NCBI GenBank assembly: GCA_016870275.1
Contig: VGBZ01000001.1
Location: 124,001 to 188,000 of the forward strand
Length of the DNA stretch: 64,000 nt
Reading direction: 5' to 3'
Source: Actinomycetota bacterium
Lineage (GTDB): Bacteria; Actinomycetota; Acidimicrobiia; Acidimicrobiales; Microtrichaceae
A program made the translations under genes and the position numbers. The notes under the pieces are model-generated. The model made no database searches and was not told where the DNA came from. It saw only the letters and a program-made list of their open reading frames with translations. Each line of letters starts with the position of its first letter. Positions within the stretch are counted from its first letter, which is position 1. This document shows, piece by piece, positions 48,735 through 56,505 of the stretch.

Positions 48735-49996
48735 GTGGTTCCCCCCGTGTTGTTGACGTTGATGACGATCTCGGACGCGTGCTCCTGGATCCGCTCGACC
48801 GCACGTGCCACGTCGAGGACGTCCTCGACGTCGGCGAGCAGGAGACGGTGCTGGAGCCAGACGGTTGACGCCGCGGCGTGCTCGGCGACCGGGAGTCGGA
48901 CCGTCGCGTAGTCGATGGTCGGCGCCGAGGCCCGCAGGCGCGGCCCGAAGTTGGCGTTGCGGAAGATGGCGAGCTCGTTGAGGCTCGGGTAGGACACGCC
49001 CATGGGGATGCCCTCGGCACCCAGCGCGGCCTCGAACTGGCGCAGCGGCATCCCGGCGAACGCAGCGGCGTCGTAGTGGAACACGTAGCAGTAGTTCCCC
49101 TGGGAGTCCATGCGCTCGTCGCGGCGCTGCGGACGGACGCCCTCGATCTGGTCGAGCGCGGCGCCGAGTGCGACCGCAGCGGTGTTGCGGCGCTCGTTCT
49201 GCTCGGGGAACCGCTCGAGCTGCGCGGCCAGCACCGCGCCCTGCCACTCGGTCATCCGCAGGTTCGAGCCGTAGTTGGGGTGGTGGTAGAACCACTCGCC
49301 GGCCTGGCGCCCGCAGTCCGCATACGACCACGCCCGGTCCCGGAGTTCGTCGTCGTTGCAGATGAGGACGCCGCCCTCGCCGGCGGTCATGAGCTTCGAC
49401 CGCTGCATCGAGAAGCTCCCGAAGTCGCCCCAGGACCCCACGCCACGGCCGCGCCAGAACGTCCCGTGAGCGTGCGCGCAGTCCTCGATGAGTCGCAGGC
49501 CGTGCGCCGAGCACAGCGCGGTGAGGGCGTCCAGGTCGGCTGCGGCGCCGGCCACGTGGACGGCGATCACGGCCTTGGTGGCCGGTGTGATGGCCGCTTC
49601 CACCGCGGCCGGGTCGATGCAGAGCGTGTCGGGGTCGATGTCGACGAGTACGGGGGTGGCGTTGACCGCCAGCACGGCCGACGCCGACGCGATGAACGTG
49701 ATCCCCGGGACGATGACCTGGTCACCCTCGCCCACATCGCAGGCGGCGAGGGCCGCCTCGAGCGTGTGGGTCCCGTTGGTGAGCGCCAGTCCGTGCCGGG
49801 CGGAGTGGTAGGCGGCGAAGTCCGCCGCGAAGGTGGCGGCCCGCAACCCGTCCCCCTGCCACCAACCCCCGGCGTCGAGGGTGTCGACCAGGTACGACCG
49901 CTCCCGGTCGTCCCAGATGGGCCAAGCGGGGTAGTCCTCGGCGCGGATGGGCTCGCCGCCGAGTACCGCCGGAGCGTTGCCGGTTCGAGTGGTCAC
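48731..49996 (-). CDS. DegT/DnrJ/EryC1/StrS-family PLP aminotransferase
   Basis: 421-residue sugar aminotransferase. It begins NAPAVLGGEPIRAEDYPAWP, resembling the scyllo-inosose/AHBA-synthase branch. GLALTNGTHTLEAALAACDV, VIVPGITFIASASAVLAVNA, LIEDCAHAHGTFWRGRGVGS and the PLP lysine in FSMQRSKLMTAGEGGVL are present, so it should be catalytically active. In glycan loci such enzymes act on a ketosugar made by a Gfo/Idh/MocA oxidoreductase, and one lies in the same operon. GTG 49996 overlaps the ROK stop (GTGA). A direct role in glycan breakdown is not obvious. Confidence 0.88.
   Translation of the reverse strand: MTTRTGNAPAVLGGEPIRAEDYPAWPIWDDRERSYLVDTLDAGGWWQGDGLRAATFAADFAAYHSARHGLALTNGTHTLEAALAACDVGEGDQVIVPGITFIASASAVLAVNATPVLVDIDPDTLCIDPAAVEAAITPATKAVIAVHVAGAAADLDALTALCSAHGLRLIEDCAHAHGTFWRGRGVGSWGDFGSFSMQRSKLMTAGEGGVLICNDDELRDRAWSYADCGRQAGEWFYHHPNYGSNLRMTEWQGAVLAAQLERFPEQNERRNTAAVALGAALDQIEGVRPQRRDERMDSQGNYCYVFHYDAAAFAGMPLRQFEAALGAEGIPMGVSYPSLNELAIFRNANFGPRLRASAPTIDYATVRLPVAEHAAASTVWLQHRLLLADVEDVLDVARAVERIQEHASEIVINVNNTGGTT
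48741..48746 (-). promoter_or_regulatory. Poly-G ribosome-binding site of the sugar-binding protein
   Basis: On the minus strand CGGGGGGA stands 6 nt before ATG 48734, the same octamer and spacing as at 31081-31088. It lies within the DegT coding end, so the binding protein can be translated at a high rate independent of its neighbour. Confidence 0.5.
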
Positions 49997-51288
49997 GGGG
50001 CCTCCCTCACAGGTCCGGCGGATCCGGGTTCGGTGGATTCGGGTTCGGTGGATTCGGGTTCGGTGGACACAGGTTCGGTGGACGGGTCGCCCGGCCGGTC
50101 CTCGCGTCGGTCGAGGACCCGGTTGGCGAACGCGGCGTCCGCTGCCGACCGGCTCGCGACCGCCGCGGCGCCGGCCAGCACCGAGCGGGATCCGAGCTTG
50201 GACGAGACGATCGCCGGGGCGTGGTCCGACCACGTCGCGAGCTTCGACTCGACCGCGGGCCGCAGCGCGTCGTGGGCCCCCAGCGGACCGGCGAGCACGA
50301 CGAGTGCCGGATCGACGATCGCCGCCAGGGCGCTCACGTACCACGCAGCCCAGGTGGCGAGCTCGTCGAGCACCGCGCCGGCCGCGGTGTCGCCGATCGC
50401 AACCGCGTCGAGGATCTCCGGCGCGCTGCCCCACCGAGCCGTCCCACCGGACAGGCGTCGGCCGAGCGCGAGCGCACCCTCCTCGCTCAGGCCGAAGCGG
50501 GTGAACTCCTCGGCGGATCCCCCGGAGGACTCGACCGCCCGGGCGAACGGGACGTCGAAGATCTCACCGGCAGCGCCGGCGTGGCCGACCAGCAGTTCGC
50601 CACGCCACACGAGCGCGGATCCGAGACCGGAACCGATCCACACGACGGCGAAGTCCTCGACGTCGCGTCCATGGCCCTCGGCCTGCTCGCCGAGCGCGAC
50701 CAGGTCGACGTCGTTGTGGATCGCAGGAGCGAGGTCGGTCCGCTCGGCAACCATCCGGCCGAACTCGGAGCCTTCCAGCGCTGGGATCGTGCCGACGCGG
50801 TGCAGGACGCCGGTCCGAGGATCCTGCACGCCCGGGGTGCCGACCACGAGCGCGTCGAAGCGACGGTCGGCTCCCTCACCGAGCGCCGTGACCGCCTGTG
50901 CGACCGACTCCACGACGGCGGACGCCGAGCTGGGCACGGCCGAGTGCGGGCGCGTCCACTCGTCGACCAGGGTTCCGTCGAGATCCACCGCTACCGCCCG
51001 GACCCCGGCGACCGCGACCTCCACGGCGATGCCGAGCGCTGCGTCGGGAACGGGCTCGTAGAGCACGCCGGCACGACCCCGGCGGCCGGTCTCGGTCCCG
51101 AGGGGTCGGACCAGTCCGCTGGCCTCGAGTGTGCGAAGCGCCAGCGAGACCGTCGGCTTGGACAGCCCGGTCTGCCGGGCGACCTCGGCGCGACTCACGC
51201 TGCGCAGTCGTCGTATGGCATCGAGAACGATCTGTTCGTTGATCTCACGCAGCAACGAGGGTGTGGCGGGCATCGCAGCACCGGACAT
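49993..51288 (-). CDS. ROK-family transcriptional regulator
   Basis: 431 residues. An N-terminal winged helix (LLREINEQIVLDAIRRLRSV, SRAEVARQTGLSKPTVSLAL) is followed by a ROK sugar-kinase-like domain: AVAVDLDGTLV, GTPGVQDPRTG, NDVDLVALGEQAEGHG and WIGSGLGSALVWRGEL. The zinc-binding Cys cluster of true ROK kinases is not apparent, which fits a pure regulator. It is the first gene of the glycan operon and would sense an imported sugar. The C-terminus is a repetitive STEP-type tail. ATG 51288 (MSGAAMPATP) is chosen; GTG 51357 or the frame's upstream limit at 51393 are alternatives, the latter overlapping the operator candidate. Confidence 0.85.
   Translation of the reverse strand: MSGAAMPATPSLLREINEQIVLDAIRRLRSVSRAEVARQTGLSKPTVSLALRTLEASGLVRPLGTETGRRGRAGVLYEPVPDAALGIAVEVAVAGVRAVAVDLDGTLVDEWTRPHSAVPSSASAVVESVAQAVTALGEGADRRFDALVVGTPGVQDPRTGVLHRVGTIPALEGSEFGRMVAERTDLAPAIHNDVDLVALGEQAEGHGRDVEDFAVVWIGSGLGSALVWRGELLVGHAGAAGEIFDVPFARAVESSGGSAEEFTRFGLSEEGALALGRRLSGGTARWGSAPEILDAVAIGDTAAGAVLDELATWAAWYVSALAAIVDPALVVLAGPLGAHDALRPAVESKLATWSDHAPAIVSSKLGSRSVLAGAAAVASRSAADAAFANRVLDRREDRPGDPSTEPVSTEPESTEPESTEPGSAGPVREAP
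50026..50085. repeat. 15-bp tandem repeat, four units, in the ROK gene 3' end
   Basis: Units 50026-50040, 50041-50055, 50056-50070 and 50071-50085; the first two are identical (GGGTTCGGTGGATTC) and the others differ by 3 bases or fewer. On the minus strand they encode Ser-Thr-Glu-Pro repeats at the ROK C-terminus. The 15-bp period keeps frame. Confidence 0.9.
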
Positions 51289-51372
51289 CGGTCCCGGCGA
51301 GGTCGGCTCCGAGAGCGAGGCCAGAGCGGCGTCGCTGCGATCGACTGACTGGTTCACCGGCGTGAGTCTAGA

Positions 51373-51387
51373 GTAAGAGTTGCTTAC
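51373..51387. promoter_or_regulatory. Inverted repeat, candidate operator between ROK and ceramidase-domain genes
   Basis: GTAAG (51373-51377), AGTTG, CTTAC (51383-51387) is a perfect 5-bp inverted repeat with a 5-bp centre. It sits in the divergent control region of the ROK gene and the 51492 operon, where a ROK dimer operator is expected. Its use by this ROK protein is inference; no second copy was noticed. Confidence 0.45.
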
Positions 51388-51491
51388 GCGCACGAGGCCT
51401 AGCTGCGTCCGACGAGGGCGCCCGGACAGGACGACGCGTGGGTGTCAGCAACGAGGACTGAGACGACCGAGCGATCCCGGGGGACCACGAC

Positions 51492-52670
51492 ATGAGCGGA
51501 GCGACAACCCTGAGTGCCGGTGCCGACGCCCGGAGCATCACCCCTGACCTCAGCCGGGACACGGTGTTCCTCGCCGGCTTCGAACCGGACCGGCCGGCGC
51601 AACGGGTGAACGACGACCTCATGGTGCGCACGTTCGCCGTGCGATCGGGCGACGGGGAACCCGTGGTGGTCTCGGTGTGCGATCTCGTCGGCCTGACCCG
51701 GATCCACGGGGACAAGGGTCGCCGGGTCGTGGCCTGCACCCACACCCACCACGGACCCGACGGGCTCGGGTTCTGGGGACGTCCCTTCGAGGGCGTCAGC
51801 GGAATCGACTCGGACTACCTCGCTCGGGTGCGAGCCACTGTCGAGGCGTCTCAGGAGGCGGCGCTGGCATCGATGGAACCCGCCACCCTGGTCACCGGTT
51901 CGGTGGCGGTACCGGAACTCGTCTGCAACCTCCGCAATCCCCAGATCCTCGACGACGAGGTGTCGGTGATCCGATTCCGACGGCCCGACGGCTCGCCGAT
52001 CGTGACGTTCGTGGACTTCGCCTGTCACCCCGAGGTCTTCGACCCAGAGGGAACCGACGTCACTGCGGACTTCCCCGGTCACATGTGCCGACGGGTGGAA
52101 TCCGACCAGGGCGGGGTGGCCGTGTTCGCTGTCGGAGCGATCGGCGGCATGCAGTCCCCACGCACCGAGGTCCGCACCCACGACGAGGCGGCCCGGTTCG
52201 GCGACGTGCTCGCCGAAGCGGTGGCGACGGCGGTCGACGGAGGCGTCGGCACCGCAACGGCGACCGTGACATTCTCCCGGGCCGAGATCGGCGTCACCCT
52301 GCAGAATCCGCTCTACGAACTCGGCATGGAGATCGGCCTGGTCCCTTCCGCCGAGCGCCGTGGCGACGAAGTCGTCACCGAGGTGTCGTATCTCCGGATC
52401 GGTCCCGCCGGACTGGCGTTCGTGCCGGGAGAGATCTTCCCGGAGCTCGGGCTCGGACTGAAGGACGCCATGCGGGCCACCGGAGTCACCCTCCCTGTCG
52501 TCGTCGGGCTTGCGGACGACGAGATCGGCTACATCATCCCCGAGCAGGACTTCGTCGCCCCCGAGGACTACCTGGATCCCGGGTCGAGCTACGAGGAGTC
52601 GTTCTCGGCTGGCCCCGACGTCGCCCCGCGTGTCGTCGCCGCGCTCGAGACCCTCATCGCCCCGTCGTGA
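51492..52670 (+). CDS. Neutral/alkaline ceramidase N-terminal-domain protein
   Basis: 392-residue protein matching the N-terminal metal domain of neutral ceramidases: VVVSVCDLVGLTR, the metal loop ACTHTHHGPDGLGFWGRPFE (His pair) and FVDFACHPEVFD. VFAVGAIGGMQSPRTEVRTH follows at the expected active-site position. LAFVPGEIFPELGLGLKDAM closes the domain. True ceramidases are secreted and have about 650 residues with an extra C-terminal domain; this one has no signal peptide and is short. Such short members are often found in carbohydrate loci with unknown activity. ATG 51492 is used; CGGGGGA stands before it. First gene of a four-gene operon. Confidence 0.82.
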   Translation: MSGATTLSAGADARSITPDLSRDTVFLAGFEPDRPAQRVNDDLMVRTFAVRSGDGEPVVVSVCDLVGLTRIHGDKGRRVVACTHTHHGPDGLGFWGRPFEGVSGIDSDYLARVRATVEASQEAALASMEPATLVTGSVAVPELVCNLRNPQILDDEVSVIRFRRPDGSPIVTFVDFACHPEVFDPEGTDVTADFPGHMCRRVESDQGGVAVFAVGAIGGMQSPRTEVRTHDEAARFGDVLAEAVATAVDGGVGTATATVTFSRAEIGVTLQNPLYELGMEIGLVPSAERRGDEVVTEVSYLRIGPAGLAFVPGEIFPELGLGLKDAMRATGVTLPVVVGLADDEIGYIIPEQDFVAPEDYLDPGSSYEESFSAGPDVAPRVVAALETLIAPS

Positions 52671-52683
52671 CGAGCACACGCCC

Positions 52684-53541
52684 ATGACCGACCCGGTCCT
52701 GATCCGTCGTCCGGAACCCGGCACCGACCGGGTGGTCCTGGTCGTGACCGCCCACGCGGACGACGCCGCGCTGTTCATCGGGGGCACCGTGGCCGCATGG
52801 AGCGCCAGCGGCTGGCGCGTCGTGCTGGTGCGGGTGACCGACGACCGGTGGGACTCGGTCGGCCTCGACGAGGCGACCACCATCGAGCGCTCGGCGGCCG
52901 AGCTCCGACTGGCAGCCGAGCGCCTCGGTGTGAGCGAGGTCGTCGATCTGGGCTGGCCAACCGACACGCTCGCCGACGCAAGCGAGGTGGCGCTGCGTGA
53001 ACAGGTCATCCGCCTGATCCGGACCCACCGACCCCACACGATCGTCACCCACGACCCCCACTCCGGCACGGGCGAGGACAACCTCGACCACTTCGTCGTG
53101 GGGGCCGCGGTCGCCGAGGCGGTGTGGTGCGCGCAGTTCGACCTGCACCACCCCGAACACCTCGCCGACGGCCTGGAGGTCCACGGGGTCTTCGAGCAGT
53201 GGTACTTCGGTCGGCCACCCGGCGAGGTCACCCACGTCGTCGACACCGCACCGACCCTCGACCAGATGGTCGCCGCAGCTGCAGCGCACCGGACGCCGCT
53301 GCGCAACCTGATCAACCAGTGGCGCCTGCAGGCGCACACCGGTGGTTGGCGCATACCACTGCTCAACGAGGTCGCAGCCACCGAACCCGACCATGATCTG
53401 GGCGAGTTGATCGATCCGCTCCTGCGCTCCCGCGCCGCTTCGACCGGGGCCGCACACGGCCTCGAGGCGGCCGAGGAGTTCCGGGTGGTCACGTTCGGCG
53501 GGATGACAGAGCTCCTGGAGGTGTTCGGTGAACAGATCTGA
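52684..53541 (+). CDS. PIG-L family deacetylase
   Basis: 285-residue metal-dependent N-acetylglucosamine-type deacetylase (LmbE/PIG-L family). The zinc motif reads VLVVTAHADDAALFIGGTVA, with the Pro of the usual AHPDD changed to Ala but His, Asp, Asp kept. VRVTDDRWDS, LRLAAERLGVSEVVDLGWPT, THRPHTIVTHDPHSGTGEDN and LDHFVVGAAVAEAVW provide the third metal ligand and substrate loop. Cytoplasmic. ATG 52684 lies 13 bp after the ceramidase-domain gene. No NagA-type deacetylase was found in the locus, so this enzyme may deacetylate GlcNAc or GlcNAc-6-phosphate before NagB. Confidence 0.85.
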   Translation: MTDPVLIRRPEPGTDRVVLVVTAHADDAALFIGGTVAAWSASGWRVVLVRVTDDRWDSVGLDEATTIERSAAELRLAAERLGVSEVVDLGWPTDTLADASEVALREQVIRLIRTHRPHTIVTHDPHSGTGEDNLDHFVVGAAVAEAVWCAQFDLHHPEHLADGLEVHGVFEQWYFGRPPGEVTHVVDTAPTLDQMVAAAAAHRTPLRNLINQWRLQAHTGGWRIPLLNEVAATEPDHDLGELIDPLLRSRAASTGAAHGLEAAEEFRVVTFGGMTELLEVFGEQI

Positions 53542-55723
53542 CACGACATCGTTCGGCGCATCGGCCGCAGCGACGAGCAGCAACCGGCGGCGGCGGCGCC
53601 GTGCCGCTGCTGCGGTGCTGATCGCCGGAGCCGTGCTGGCTGCTGGGTGCAGCGGGGGTAACGAACCCGCAGTCGCTCCCGAGCCGACCGCACCGCCTCC
53701 GCCCGCAGCGACACCCATCTCGACGGCCGATCAGTCCGCCGTCGACGCCGTGCTCGCCGCCGGAACCGGCTGCGACGAACTCGACGCCGCCCGCTGTCTG
53801 CTGCCGTTCCCGAGCTACCGGTTCACGCTGCCGGATCCATCCACACCGACCGGTGTCCGGGTCGAACTGCCCGCCGGACAGCTCCCCAACGCCTCGGGGA
53901 CGCCGCTCGATGTGGAACCGTGGCGCTCGCTCGACGGGTTCAGCCCCGGTACGCCCATGTTGACCGCCCTCGGCGACGTCGACCTGACTGCGAGCGGTGC
54001 GCCACCGATCGGTGACATCGCCCGCTCGATCACTCCGGACTCGGCGACGGTCGTCGTCGACCTGACGACCGGCGAGCGCCTGGCGCACTGGGCCGAGCTC
54101 GACAGCCGGGCTCCTGCAGGCCAGCAGGTGCTGATCATCCGCGCCGCCGCTCCGCTGCCGGAGGCCCACCGCATCGGGGTCGGCGTGCGGAACCTCGTCG
54201 ACCCCGCCGGGCAGCCCGTGGAACCCACCACTGCGTTCCGGGCCTACCGCGATGCACTCACCACGACGACCCGGGCGATCGAGGACCGCCGGGCGGAGAT
54301 GGAGGACCTCTTCGCCGGCCTGTCGCTCGCCGGTGTGGATCGCGCCGGACTGCAGCAGGCGTGGAGCTTTCCGGTGGCCAGCGCCGAGGCGCTCGCTGGA
54401 CGGATGCTGCACATCCGAGACGACGCCTTCGAACGTCTCGGCGACCGGGCACCGCAGTTCACCATCGAGTCGGTCTCTGAATCACTCCTCCCTCCCGGTA
54501 TCGGCCGACGCGTCCAGGGCACGTACCAGGTGCCGCTGTACCTGACCGGTGACGGATCGACCGGCAACTCGTTCGCCCTCGGCCCCGACGGGCTCCCCGC
54601 TACGAGCGGTGCCACGTATCCCGCACGGTTCACCTGTCAGATCCCCGCTCAGGCACTACAGCCCGACGACCCGGCGACGCCGGTCGTGTACGGCCACGGC
54701 CTGCTCGGCTCGCTCAACGAGGCCAACGGCTCGTGGGTCGGGAAGATCTCAGCGACCAACAACGCCATGTACTGCGCCACCGACTGGATCGGGATGAGCA
54801 CCGCCGACTTCCCCACGGCGATAGCGATCCTGCGAAGCATCTCGGAGTTCCCGAAGCTCGCCGACCGGGTGCAGCAGGGCATTCTGAACACGCTGTTCCT
54901 GGCGCGGCTGCTGGTCCGGACCGATGGCTTCGCTGCGGATCCGGCCTTCCAGACAGCGAGCGGCCAGCCGGTGTTCCGAACCGGTGAGGTGTACTACGAC
55001 GGGAACAGTCAGGGCGGCATCATCGGTGCGGCGGCATCAGCGGTCGCCCAGGACTGGACCAAGGCCGTGCTCGGCGTCCCGGGCATGAACTACTCGCTGC
55101 TGTTGAACCGCAGCACCGACTTCGATCTGTACTTCACGTTCCTCCGGGAGGCGTACCCCGATCCAATCGACCAGCAGTTGATCTTCGGCGTGCTGCAGAT
55201 GCTCTGGGACCGGGCCGAGGGCAACGGGTACGCCCAGCACACGACGAGCGATCCCTATCCGAACACGCCGGCCAAGCAGGTGATCCTCGACGTGGCGTTC
55301 GGGGACTTCCAGGTCCCGCAGGTCTCCGCAGAGATCCAGGCTCGCGCCTACGGTGCCAAGGTCCGGTCACCGGCGCTCGACCCCGGTCGCCATCCGGACA
55401 CAGCGCCGTTCTTCGGTCTGGAGGAGGCGGGGCCGTTCCCGACGACCGACTCGGTGCTCGTCTACTGGGACTCCGGCACGAACCCGCCGCCGGAGTCCAA
55501 CATCACGCCCAAGGAATCGGCCACCTACACCGAGGCGTGCGCCTCCGTCCCCGAGGACTCACGCGACGACGACGTCGTGTGCGGCGACAGCCACGAGGAT
55601 CCGCGTCGGGCGCCGGAGTCGATGCGGCAGAAGTTGCTGTTCTTCACCCCCGACGGCCGCATCGAGAACACCTGCGGCTCCGGCCCGTGCCGGGCGGCGA
55701 AGGCGTTCACCTACGGCTTCTGA
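53528..55723 (+). CDS. Secreted serine-hydrolase-like lipoprotein
   Basis: 731 residues. A basic, Arg-rich start leads to AAVLIAGAVLAAGCSGG with lipobox AAGC, so it is surface-anchored. The N-terminal half (about 60-380) resembles a beta-rich Ig-like or bacterial-lipase-lid domain. The C-terminal half has an alpha/beta-hydrolase look: VVYGHGLLGSLNEANG (oxyanion-loop type) and the nucleophile elbow GEVYYDGNSQGGIIGAA (Gly-Asn-Ser-Gln-Gly), with later QARAYGAKVRSPALDPGRHP as a possible His region. I do not recognise the family; an esterase or acyl-glycan hydrolase role is inference. GTG 53528 overlaps the PIG-L end by 14 bp. Confidence 0.65.
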   Translation: MNRSDTTSFGASAAATSSNRRRRRRAAAAVLIAGAVLAAGCSGGNEPAVAPEPTAPPPPAATPISTADQSAVDAVLAAGTGCDELDAARCLLPFPSYRFTLPDPSTPTGVRVELPAGQLPNASGTPLDVEPWRSLDGFSPGTPMLTALGDVDLTASGAPPIGDIARSITPDSATVVVDLTTGERLAHWAELDSRAPAGQQVLIIRAAAPLPEAHRIGVGVRNLVDPAGQPVEPTTAFRAYRDALTTTTRAIEDRRAEMEDLFAGLSLAGVDRAGLQQAWSFPVASAEALAGRMLHIRDDAFERLGDRAPQFTIESVSESLLPPGIGRRVQGTYQVPLYLTGDGSTGNSFALGPDGLPATSGATYPARFTCQIPAQALQPDDPATPVVYGHGLLGSLNEANGSWVGKISATNNAMYCATDWIGMSTADFPTAIAILRSISEFPKLADRVQQGILNTLFLARLLVRTDGFAADPAFQTASGQPVFRTGEVYYDGNSQGGIIGAAASAVAQDWTKAVLGVPGMNYSLLLNRSTDFDLYFTFLREAYPDPIDQQLIFGVLQMLWDRAEGNGYAQHTTSDPYPNTPAKQVILDVAFGDFQVPQVSAEIQARAYGAKVRSPALDPGRHPDTAPFFGLEEAGPFPTTDSVLVYWDSGTNPPPESNITPKESATYTEACASVPEDSRDDDVVCGDSHEDPRRAPESMRQKLLFFTPDGRIENTCGSGPCRAAKAFTYGF

Positions 55724-55724
55724 G

Positions 55725-56504
55725 ATGACAGCCGATCGGCTGCCGACGGACGGTGGCATGGAGGTGACCATCGTCGACGACCCCGATGCCGCCGGACGGG
55801 CCGTGGCCGCAACGATCAGCGCCACCGTGCGCCGGTCCCGGAGCTGTCGACTCGGCCTGGCCACGGGGTCGACACCACTCCCCGCCTACCGGGTGCTCGT
55901 GAGGGAGCTCGGCGGAACCGGGACACTGGACCACGTCGAGGCCTTCCTGCTCGATGAGTACGTCGGACTGTCCCCGGACGATCCGGCGTCGTATCGGGCC
56001 ACCATTCGTCGGGAGCTGACCGACGCGCTCGGCCTGCCACCGGAATCGGTGCACGGGCCGGACACACAGTTCCGCTCCGACGGTCGTGACGGTCCTGGCG
56101 TCGGTCTGCTCGAGGCGTGCGAGCGCTACGAACGACTCCTCGGCATAGGCGTCGACCTGCAACTCCTCGGCATCGGCCGCAACGGTCACCTCGGCTTCAA
56201 CGAACCCGGCGCACCGTTCGACTCCACCACGCACGTGGTCGCCCTGAGCGACACCACGCGGTCCGACAACGCCCGGTTCTTCCCCTCTCCGGCCGACGTT
56301 CCGACGCACGCGATCACCCAGGGACTCGGGACGATCCGTCGGGCCCAGCACCTCGTGCTCGCCGCCACCGGCGCAGCCAAGGCCCCAGCGATCGCAGCTG
56401 CGCTCGAGGGTCCGCTCGACGAATCCTGTCCGGCATCCGCGCTGCGCCTTCACCGCCGGGTCACGGTGGTGCTCGATCGCGACGCCGCCAGCGCCCTCAG
56501 CTGA
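55725..56504 (+). CDS. nagB: Glucosamine-6-phosphate deaminase
   Basis: 259-residue NagB: glucosamine-6-phosphate to fructose-6-phosphate and ammonia. Substrate loop LGLATGSTPLPAYRVL, catalytic DEYVG loop (AFLLDEYVGLSPDDPASY), and LLGIGRNGHLGFNEPG with the catalytic His and Glu. SDTTRSDNARFF and AITQGLGTI are further conserved parts. It completes the amino-sugar route with the kinase (37487-38467) and PIG-L deacetylase (52684-53541). ATG 55725 comes right after the lipoprotein stop; the longer frame upstream overlaps it. Convergent, 1 bp from the next gene's stop. Confidence 0.93.
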   Translation: MTADRLPTDGGMEVTIVDDPDAAGRAVAATISATVRRSRSCRLGLATGSTPLPAYRVLVRELGGTGTLDHVEAFLLDEYVGLSPDDPASYRATIRRELTDALGLPPESVHGPDTQFRSDGRDGPGVGLLEACERYERLLGIGVDLQLLGIGRNGHLGFNEPGAPFDSTTHVVALSDTTRSDNARFFPSPADVPTHAITQGLGTIRRAQHLVLAATGAAKAPAIAAALEGPLDESCPASALRLHRRVTVVLDRDAASALS

Positions 56505-56505
56505 G

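Noticed and set aside
48878-51061. 727-residue plus-strand frame opposite DegT and ROK genes
   Set aside because: No recognisable domain; DegT and ROK proteins on the minus strand contain all expected catalytic and HTH motifs.
51399-53714. 771-residue minus-strand frame opposite the ceramidase-domain and PIG-L genes
   Set aside because: Low-complexity Arg/Ser/Val composition without any motif. The plus-strand genes carry clear metal-binding motifs.
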